From: Mucilaginibacter empetricola | GTDB lineage: Bacteria; Bacteroidota; Bacteroidia; Sphingobacteriales; Sphingobacteriaceae | Length of the DNA: 5,706 bases | Direction of reading: 5' to 3' | Assembly (NCBI RefSeq): GCF_024808665.1 | Contig: NZ_JANUBZ010000032.1 | Location: forward strand, 1 to 5,706 | Part shown: in pieces, positions 1 through 4,914 of the stretch | Layout of the letters: each line of letters starts with the position of its first letter | Numbering within the stretch: the stretch's first letter is position 1 | Made by a program: the position numbers and the translations under genes | Notes under the pieces: model-generated | Seen by the model: only the letters and a program-made list of their open reading frames with translations | Databases searched by the model: none | Told to the model about the DNA's origin: nothing

Positions 1-8
1 TAATCGTA
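1..8. repeat. Left copy of 8-bp direct repeat (candidate attachment core)
   Basis: TAATCGTA here is identical to the last eight bases of the window. On the minus strand it reads TAC GAT TA and follows codons for Gly-Arg-Gln, so the minus strand ends in GRQYDY, in the same phase as the RHS core at the other edge. A TGA at 45-47 closes this frame upstream, so no long RHS fragment lies inside the window on this side. Confidence 0.5.
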
Positions 9-317
9 TTGCCTGCCATAAAGTTTTCCGATTGTTTCCGATTTTCAGCTTTGCACTTTTTGGGTGCTATAAAGAACGTTCAGGCATGGTAAAGATAAGC
101 GTTAGTTTTTCATTTGCAAGGCCGTGGGTTGGTTGATTTTTATGCACTGATGTACAGGGTTGGCCATTTTTTAAGCTTTGGCAACCGGATAATCTCCTGT
201 AAAGCAGTTAGCCTCCGGAGAAAGAGCAGTAAAGGGATTTTTTCTCCCGCTTTTTGGTGCTTAACAGCCAGAATAGAATCCTGAGATTATATCATTGGAT
301 TAACAAAAAAGGCAAGA

Positions 318-384
318 CGTTTTCGCCGGGGATGTAAGCATGGGTGGCGGGTTGGCTGTGCGGCTTGCATCGCTGGCGAAAACG
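318..384. repeat. Long imperfect inverted repeat (22-bp stem, 23-nt loop)
   Basis: Positions 318-339 pair with 363-384. The outer ten bases (CGTTTTCGCC with GGCGAAAACG) are perfect; the inner part pairs ATGTAAGC with GCTTGCAT through one G-T wobble; between them is a second wobble (328/374) and the only mismatch (330/372). The loop is 340-362. On the minus strand the structure is followed after seven bases by a run of T (complement of 305-310), so it might end the recombinase transcript. It could equally be a recombinase binding region or a folded single-strand site. The pairing is seen; the role is not known. Confidence 0.7.
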
Positions 385-396
385 ATCCAAAGGGGT

Positions 397-423
397 TTGG
401 GGGCACTGGAAGATTGCCCCCAA
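397..423. terminator. Perfect 9-bp hairpin downstream of the recombinase operon
   Basis: TTGGGGGCA (397-405) and TGCCCCCAA (415-423) are perfect inverted repeats around a 9-base loop. The structure begins 36 bases past the stop codon of the last recombinase gene. On the minus strand no T-run follows, so it is not a standard intrinsic terminator; it may work together with the larger inverted repeat just beyond it, protect the 3' end of the mRNA, or form part of the element's end. Confidence 0.45.
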
Positions 424-459
424 TAAAACAACTATGGCCTCCATGAGCGGTGGGAATGT

Positions 460-1380
460 TCAGGACAATTTCAGCGGATGGAATTTGTTAAGCGCATCTT
501 TCAGGTCTTCGAGGTTGCTTGTCTGGTAACGTTCGGTACTGCTGACATAGCGGTGGCCAGCCATGTATTGTACCGTCCGCAGGTTCTTTTCTTTCAGCCA
601 TTCTGTGATCACGCTTTGCCTGATTTGCATAGGGTGCTTTACTTTAGGGTTGATCCTGCGCAGTGCATAGGTCAGGTGCAGCAGACTGTTTTTAAGATCT
701 TCGTTACTGTTTATACTGATGAAAAGCCGCTGTATTTCCTTTTCAGCTTTATAGCTATTGGGTTTTCGGCCACCCCGGTCTGCCATGCGTTCGGCTATGA
801 TTTTAGGACGGATCACCAAATGGTATTCCTGTAGTTCCAGGATCTGGTGAGGTTCAAGCGTTAGTATCCGGGTATTCAGCTTGCCGGTCTGCGGGATGTG
901 TATTTTACCCTCTCTCAGCTTCAGGTGTTCAGCACGCAAGGCATGCAGCTCATCCCTCGTCAGTGCCTGGTAAACCAGCAAACCAACGATCACTTTATTC
1001 CGGTGGGTACGTTCATCCGTTACGCCATAGCTTTCATAAAGCACCTCCAGTTCGGGTTTGGTTAACAGGTCATGAGGTACATTCCTGATAGCACCTTTCA
1101 GTCGGATACCGGCTGCCGGGTTATGCGTGGCCTGCCCGTCATGCTGCAACCAGGTAAAGTAATAACTTACCGCCAACATCACCCGGTTGATCAGGTTGAT
1201 GCTCATGTTATCTTTTTTCAGATGGTCGGCAAAGTCGAGCATTTCCACATGGGTTACCTGTGGTAAAGCCAGGCTTGATTCTGCCAGCCAGGCTAAAAAG
1301 TAACTGGCATATTTACGGTGCTGGTAAACAGTTTCCGGCCCTAAGCCATCTGCTTCAAGGTATTCTTCAAACTTGTTCAT
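460..1380 (-). CDS. Tyrosine recombinase B (divergent, third gene of operon)
   Basis: This 306-residue protein has the layout of a phage-integrase-family recombinase: an N-terminal SAM-like core-binding domain (about residues 1-95), then the catalytic domain. Likely active-site residues are Arg142 (in ALTRDEL), Lys167 (in QTGKLNTR), Arg254 (in MQIRQS), His276 (in AGHRYVSS) and nucleophile Tyr285 (in TERYQ). The usual first histidine of HxxR is Met251, and the residue after the arginine is Gln255 where His is common, so the pocket differs from XerC/XerD-type enzymes. Its ATG overlaps the end of the preceding recombinase gene by 14 bases, so the two are probably translationally coupled. It likely acts with recombinase A as a heteromeric strand-exchange complex, an inference from the pairing. 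It may be active or mainly structural. Confidence 0.88.
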   Translation of the reverse strand: MNKFEEYLEADGLGPETVYQHRKYASYFLAWLAESSLALPQVTHVEMLDFADHLKKDNMSINLINRVMLAVSYYFTWLQHDGQATHNPAAGIRLKGAIRNVPHDLLTKPELEVLYESYGVTDERTHRNKVIVGLLVYQALTRDELHALRAEHLKLREGKIHIPQTGKLNTRILTLEPHQILELQEYHLVIRPKIIAERMADRGGRKPNSYKAEKEIQRLFISINSNEDLKNSLLHLTYALRRINPKVKHPMQIRQSVITEWLKEKNLRTVQYMAGHRYVSSTERYQTSNLEDLKDALNKFHPLKLS

Positions 1381-2260
1381 GCTTTAAGTGGGTATAGATC
1401 TGCGTACTTTCCATACTGCTATGGCCAAGAAACCGCTGTATTTGCTCCAGCTTCATTCCTGAATGCAGTAGGTGGCTGGCAATACTATGGCGAAGGGTAT
1501 GCAACCCTGCCGGCTTTTTGATTCCGGCAGTTTTTTTAAGTTTTTGCAGTCGTTCATAGGCGGTATGACCACTCAGGCGGGTCCCGGTTACACTGAGCAG
1601 TAATGCTTCATCCTTTTTATCCCCGGCAAGAAGAGGCCGGGCGTACAGGATATAGTTTTGCAGGTCTGCTATTCCGATTCCGGCCAGTGGTACATAACGC
1701 TCTTTATATCCCTTTCCTTTGCGCACATATACCAGTTCTTTATCCAGCAGAATATCCCGAACATTGATACTGGCACCCTCGTTTTTCCGCAAGCCGCAGC
1801 CATAGTACAAAGCCAGGATCGCCTTGTCGCGCAAGCCGAGCGTATCATCCTTTACCGCAGCATATAACCTGCTGATCTCTGCCTGGGTCAGGATGCATTT
1901 GATATTACTGCTTTTGCCTTTGATGCGCATTTTCACCGTAAAGCTTTCCTGCCCGCTTTCAGTCAGGTAACGACTGAACTTACGGATGACCTGCAATTGC
2001 TTACGAATATAGTTTTTGCTCAGTCCGCCGCCCCATTTCTGGTTGGGCCGTTGATCCAGGTATTCAAAGTAGTTTTTCAGATGATCGGATTGTATATCAT
2101 GCGGATGGAGGCAATTCTGCAATTCAAGATAAGCCAGGAACTCGTCCAGCATTTTGGGCATATCCCGCTGACTGGTAGGTTCAAAGTTGAGGATGCGGAG
2201 CCATTGGGTGAAGCCTGTCTGCAGCCGTATGTAAAGCGGATTTTTAGGGGTGCCTTGCAT
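1367..2260 (-). CDS. Tyrosine recombinase A (complete, second gene of operon)
   Basis: This 297-residue protein is a full-length tyrosine recombinase of XerC/XerD-like size. An N-terminal core-binding domain (about 10-110) precedes the catalytic domain, in which the whole active site is visible: Arg158 (GCGLRKNE), Lys183 (RKGKGYKER), His254 and Arg257 (LHTLRHS), His280 (FLGHSS) and nucleophile Tyr289 (TQIYTH). It should cut DNA through a 3'-phosphotyrosine intermediate at a specific site. The gene starts three bases after the ATPase stop codon (TAG AAA ATG) and overlaps the next recombinase by 14 bases, so it is the middle of one operon. The classic GCGLR and HTLRHS blocks make the family certain; its site is unknown, with the edge repeats of this window as candidates. 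A housekeeping Xer role is unlikely because of the accessory neighbours. Confidence 0.95.
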   Translation of the reverse strand: MQGTPKNPLYIRLQTGFTQWLRILNFEPTSQRDMPKMLDEFLAYLELQNCLHPHDIQSDHLKNYFEYLDQRPNQKWGGGLSKNYIRKQLQVIRKFSRYLTESGQESFTVKMRIKGKSSNIKCILTQAEISRLYAAVKDDTLGLRDKAILALYYGCGLRKNEGASINVRDILLDKELVYVRKGKGYKERYVPLAGIGIADLQNYILYARPLLAGDKKDEALLLSVTGTRLSGHTAYERLQKLKKTAGIKKPAGLHTLRHSIASHLLHSGMKLEQIQRFLGHSSMESTQIYTHLKHEQV

Positions 2261-2263
2261 TTT

Positions 2264-3883
2264 CTACTGCACTTGGGTTACTGCCTTTTTTGTGCTGATT
2301 TTCTGCACGTTATGTAACCCATCGGTGCTGTGGGTTACTAGTGGGCTACGGGTTACTGATTTGATCTTTTCGAGTATGCCTTTAACCATGTTTTGGGCAT
2401 CATTGGCCAGGTTTTCAAGGTCGTCCCAGTTCTGTATTTTATACTCAAAGCCCTTGTAGCGATTGCCACGGGCTATTTTGATATAACCCATGCGTTCCAG
2501 TTCATACAGGTAACGGGTCAGGCTGCTCGGACTGAGCCGGAACGCAGCCCGTACTTCCTTGCTGTAAAAGCTGTCGGTATCGTTTTGCTTTAGCCAGGCT
2601 TTCAGCCTTTCAAAGAATGAACGGCAGGCATCGTTCAGTTCATCGCTCTTTTTAAGCAAGGTGGTTTCCAGCAACCTGAAAGCGTTTTGTATGTCATCTA
2701 TGGTACTTTCGATGTACTGCCCACCGGTATCCTCATCGGTTTTTAGTTCCCGCTGGTATTGATGATAGTAGGTAATGGTTTCGGTAAACAGTAGTAGCAA
2801 TAGCATGGTGCGCCGTGGTTTGAATACGGCCTCCGGCAGTTGCAGGTAAGTGGCGTAAGGGTTTTTAACGCTGATAGGCTTTAACAAACGCTGCACGTTT
2901 TTAAGCTGTTCCCGTACATTTCGTTCCTCTAGCTGATCAACCCGGCCAGCACTTAGTTTGCGTTGATAGTCCATGATCCTTTTATCCTGCTCGGGGCTGT
3001 CGTCCATGTAAAGCAGGATGCAGCGGTTGGCATTATCCTCATAAAGCTGCTCCCTGGTGGTGCAGCCGCTTACACAAACCGGGCCTTCCACGTTCAGGGT
3101 AACCGTTTTCAGGTTGCCCTTGCTGTCTTTTAAGGTTACGGTCTTGCTGATCCGGCGCTTGCTTTGCAGTTCCCGGAGCGGGTACAGCACGTTGTCCGCG
3201 CCGTCCATATCTTCGATCAGCAGTAGCTTATGTTTCAGTTCTTCTTTACCGAAGTAGTAAAAAGCATTCATGCTGAGCGTGGTGATCTCCAGCTTATCTT
3301 CTTCCGGCATCAGGTCGCTGACCTTTTCCTGTAACCAAGTCTTGCCGGTGCCTGACGGCCCCAGGCACATCAGGTGCAGCGGTGTATTCCGCTTTCGGGA
3401 AGTATAGGTCAAATAGGCGATCAGGCTGTTCACTTCTTCGCCTACGATACCGCTTTGGCCGATGGCCTGCCGGGTTCGGGATAACAGGTCAGCAGATTTT
3501 AGGTAAGTCAGTGCAGCTTTGCGTTCGGCTTCGGTTAGCGTTTTCTTTTCCGGCTGGCGTGGTTTCATGGCATCCAGGCGTTCCGCCCGGTAGCTTTCCA
3601 AAGCGGTGGTCAGCTGGCTCATGGCCGTACTGATCTCACGGGTGCCCATGTCCAGGGTATCGGCAGCTTTCTCGATCAGCTGCTCGGCCTGTATGCTGTT
3701 ATACAGGTCTAAGTTATGGCGAAAGGCGTTTTGCTTATCATCGGTGCAAACCAGTTTCAGCGTTACTTTTAAACGGTCGAGGCCGGTCAACTTGATGCCG
3801 CCAAGTATCGTGATGTGCAGTTTGCCATCAAGGTAAAGCAGCAGTTCAGGGTTCTCCGTAATAAGTTTAGCCGTTTTTTGCAT
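2264..3883 (-). CDS. AAA+ ATPase with C-terminal winged helix (primase-helicase-like, no primase domain)
   Basis: The 539-residue protein has a Walker A motif GPSGTGKT at 175-182, a hydrophobic strand ending in Walker B acidic residues LLLIED at 220-225, a polar sensor-like segment GCTTRE near 273-278, and an Asn-Arg at 286-287 that could be an arginine finger. Residues 436-480 look like a winged helix-turn-helix (SKEVRAAFRLSPSSLTRYLYEL). From memory, similar ATPase segments form the C-terminal part of larger Bacteroidota proteins with CHC2 zinc-finger and Toprim primase domains; these are absent here, and the gene has its own promoter and AT-rich upstream DNA, so it is a stand-alone or shortened form. 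It heads the operon and stops three bases before recombinase A. Likely role: an ATP-driven DNA-remodelling or target/replication helper for the recombinases. The exact reaction is not evident. Confidence 0.85.
   Translation of the reverse strand: MQKTAKLITENPELLLYLDGKLHITILGGIKLTGLDRLKVTLKLVCTDDKQNAFRHNLDLYNSIQAEQLIEKAADTLDMGTREISTAMSQLTTALESYRAERLDAMKPRQPEKKTLTEAERKAALTYLKSADLLSRTRQAIGQSGIVGEEVNSLIAYLTYTSRKRNTPLHLMCLGPSGTGKTWLQEKVSDLMPEEDKLEITTLSMNAFYYFGKEELKHKLLLIEDMDGADNVLYPLRELQSKRRISKTVTLKDSKGNLKTVTLNVEGPVCVSGCTTREQLYEDNANRCILLYMDDSPEQDKRIMDYQRKLSAGRVDQLEERNVREQLKNVQRLLKPISVKNPYATYLQLPEAVFKPRRTMLLLLLFTETITYYHQYQRELKTDEDTGGQYIESTIDDIQNAFRLLETTLLKKSDELNDACRSFFERLKAWLKQNDTDSFYSKEVRAAFRLSPSSLTRYLYELERMGYIKIARGNRYKGFEYKIQNWDDLENLANDAQNMVKGILEKIKSVTRSPLVTHSTDGLHNVQKISTKKAVTQVQ
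2275..2357. repeat. Cluster of GGGTTAC repeats at the end of the ATPase gene
   Basis: GGGTTACT occurs at 2275-2282, 2332-2339 and 2350-2357, and the inverted form GTAACCC at 2314-2320 can pair with GGGTTAC at 2332-2338 around an 11-base loop. The copies lie in the last 30 codons of the ATPase gene and encode its repeated Val-Thr pairs (VTR, VTH, VTQ). They might be protein-binding sites or the result of local duplication in a low-constraint tail. Confidence 0.55.
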
Positions 3884-3918
3884 TGCAGATTAATAAGCAA
3901 TTTGTATTTAATAGGATG

Positions 3919-3950
3919 CAAATATATTTTATGAAACTATATAAAACAAT
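3919..3950 (-). promoter_or_regulatory. Bacteroidota-type promoter for the recombination operon
   Basis: On the minus strand, ATTG (complement of 3947-3950) is followed after 20 bases by TATATTTG (complement of 3919-3926), matching the Bacteroidota pattern TTG / TAnnTTTG. The box ends about 35 bases before the ATPase ATG at 3883, giving a short leader. No Shine-Dalgarno sequence is visible, as is usual in this phylum. Confidence 0.72.
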
Positions 3951-4022
3951 TTTTTAGGATTATTTTGAATTGTTTAAGTCTAATAAAGATTAGTAATCAC
4001 ACGTTTTAGGTATATTAAAAGG

Positions 4023-4054
4023 ATTGGTTGTACTGTTTAAGCTGTGTATATTTG
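4023..4054 (+). promoter_or_regulatory. Bacteroidota-type promoter for the XRE regulator
   Basis: ATTG at 4023-4026, a 20-base spacer and TATATTTG at 4047-4054 repeat exactly the sequence and geometry of the divergent operon promoter. The box lies 19 bases before the ATG at 4074 and overlaps the upstream GTG start option at 4044, which argues for the downstream start. Confidence 0.72.
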
Positions 4055-4064
4055 TATGTACTGT
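4029..4064. promoter_or_regulatory. Direct repeats TGTACTGT flanking the -7 box, candidate operator
   Basis: TGTACTGT is present at 4029-4036 and again at 4057-4064, 28 bases apart, bracketing the XRE -7 box. A related palindrome, AACTGT-ACAT-ACAGTT, lies inside the gene at 4154-4169. TGTTTAAG also occurs twice (3971-3978 and 4034-4041). Such repeats beside an XRE gene suggest autoregulation, but binding is inferred. Confidence 0.35.
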
Positions 4065-4073
4065 AAAAACTAT

Positions 4074-4418
4074 ATGAGCACATTTGGCAAACGATTAAGA
4101 GAATGCAGGGAAGCAAAAAAGCTTTCACAGCAGGACTTGGCTGCGCTCATGAAAACTGTACATACAGTTATCGGCAAGTATGAACGCGATGAGATGAAGC
4201 CATCCATCGAGGTAGCTGGCAAGTTGGCTAAAGTCCTTGATACCACTGTTGGTCATTTGATGGGGGAAATCGATACAAGCAATGTATTAAAAGACCCGGA
4301 TATGCTGAAACGATTGAATGATTTGAACGAACTTTCAGATCTGGACAAGGACGGTATATTGTATGCTCTTGACGGACTTTTAAGGGATGCTAAAGCCCGT
4401 AAAACTTATGGCCGTTAG
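4074..4418 (+). CDS. XRE-family helix-turn-helix regulator
   Basis: The 114-residue protein starts with a lambda-Cro/XRE helix-turn-helix domain: FGKRLRECREAKKLSQQDLA, with the turn-flanking helices near 18-25 and 29-37 (VHTVIGKYE), and the family's closing block around 50-64 (KLAKVLDTTVGHLMGE). A short Leu- and Asp-rich tail (about 77-104) could mediate dimerisation. I chose the ATG at 4074 because the in-frame GTG at 4044 and ATG at 4056 fall within or just after the promoter -7 box. The gene is divergent from the ATPase-recombinase operon, the usual position of a phage-like repressor, so it probably controls that operon and itself. It converges on the immunity gene, with a terminator between. 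Confidence 0.92.
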   Translation: MSTFGKRLRECREAKKLSQQDLAALMKTVHTVIGKYERDEMKPSIEVAGKLAKVLDTTVGHLMGEIDTSNVLKDPDMLKRLNDLNELSDLDKDGILYALDGLLRDAKARKTYGR

Positions 4419-4420
4419 AT

Positions 4421-4448
4421 TAAAAAAGCCCGGCGCTTGGCCGGGCTT
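4421..4448 (-). terminator. Intrinsic terminator between convergent genes
   Basis: AAGCCCGGC (4426-4434) pairs perfectly with GCCGGGCTT (4440-4448) around a five-base loop. On the minus strand the stem is followed by TTTTTTA, so it is a strong terminator for the RHS-immunity transcript, whose last stop codon is at 4464. On the plus strand only two T follow the stem, so it may also end the XRE transcript, less strongly. Confidence 0.88.
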
Positions 4449-4463
4449 AAGACACCTTATCAG

Positions 4464-4913
4464 TTATTTCTTTATCGTTCCAAATGAAACACCTGGAACT
4501 TCAAATGTGTAATTATAAGTCCCTTGTTTCTTATTGACATCGAATATTTTAATAATTATTAATGATTCTTTAAACCACTTCCTATCTATTTCTATGCTAT
4601 AATTATGAACGACCTGCTTTTTGCCTGAATATTCATAGTAATCAAACTTTAACGTTAGTTTTTTTACACTATCAGCATACAATAGGTTTTTCTTTTCAAT
4701 GTTACTGACGTATAATACGCCTGGATAATAACCTCCATCTATTGCATCTTTTTTACCAGTACTATCTGATAATACCAGTTTTAACCCTCCGACTGATGTT
4801 ACAAGATTGTTATTTACAAGTATAACAAAGCTATTATTCACTCTAATTTCCTGCCCATATACTTTTATTGTAACAACAAATAAGAGAACGGTTAACCAAT
4901 ATTTATTTTTCAT
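4464..4913 (-). CDS. Small exported protein, probable immunity protein of the RHS toxin
   Basis: I do not recognise this 149-residue family. It has a clear signal peptide: basic MKNK start, a hydrophobic stretch YWLTVLLFVVTI, and a probable cleavage site in KVYGQ near residues 20-21; no lipobox cysteine is present, so it should be periplasmic or exported. The mature part is rich in alternating hydrophobic and polar residues, suggesting a small beta-rich fold. Its ATG lies one base after the RHS stop codon, so it is co-transcribed and probably translationally coupled; this is the classic place for an immunity gene. GC content is low (about 25-30% in sampled lines, against about 47% in a sampled line of the recombinase genes), as is common for exchanged toxin-immunity modules. 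It might instead be an accessory partner of the RHS protein. Confidence 0.72.
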   Translation of the reverse strand: MKNKYWLTVLLFVVTIKVYGQEIRVNNSFVILVNNNLVTSVGGLKLVLSDSTGKKDAIDGGYYPGVLYVSNIEKKNLLYADSVKKLTLKFDYYEYSGKKQVVHNYSIEIDRKWFKESLIIIKIFDVNKKQGTYNYTFEVPGVSFGTIKK

Positions 4914-4914
4914 T

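Larger units (their letters stand above)
1..459. other. Gene-free left end with short repeats
   Basis: I see no convincing gene in this stretch, which lies downstream of the recombinase operon. It contains a tandem 10-bp-period repeat (TTTCCGATT at 25-33 and 35-43), three copies of GGGTTGG (126-132, 157-163, 349-355), three copies of GTAAAG (89-94, 199-204, 229-234), and the two large inverted repeats listed separately. Repeats beside the last recombinase gene are where arm-type recombinase sites or an element terminus might be expected, but none of these words is long enough to be convincing alone. A 61-codon plus-strand frame at 344-529 crosses both hairpins and the end of the recombinase gene and looks accidental. 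Confidence 0.6.

Noticed and set aside
318..423. Integron attC-like site
   Set aside because: Folded sites are typical of attC, but I cannot find the RYYYAAC/GTTRRRY boxes at the arms and no integron integrase features are evident.
344..529. 61-codon plus-strand frame over the left hairpins
   Set aside because: It crosses both inverted repeats and the end of the recombinase gene, has Trp/Arg-rich composition and no recognisable domain or promoter.
478..834. 118-codon plus-strand frame
   Set aside because: It lies wholly antisense to recombinase B, whose catalytic motifs make the minus strand the coding one.
1997..2459. Overlapping plus-strand frames
   Set aside because: They are antisense to recombinase A and the ATPase tail, with no domain signal.
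4044..4073. Upstream GTG or ATG start for the XRE gene
   Set aside because: These starts fall within or directly after the TATATTTG promoter box, and the added residues (Cys- and Tyr-rich) do not belong to the XRE domain.
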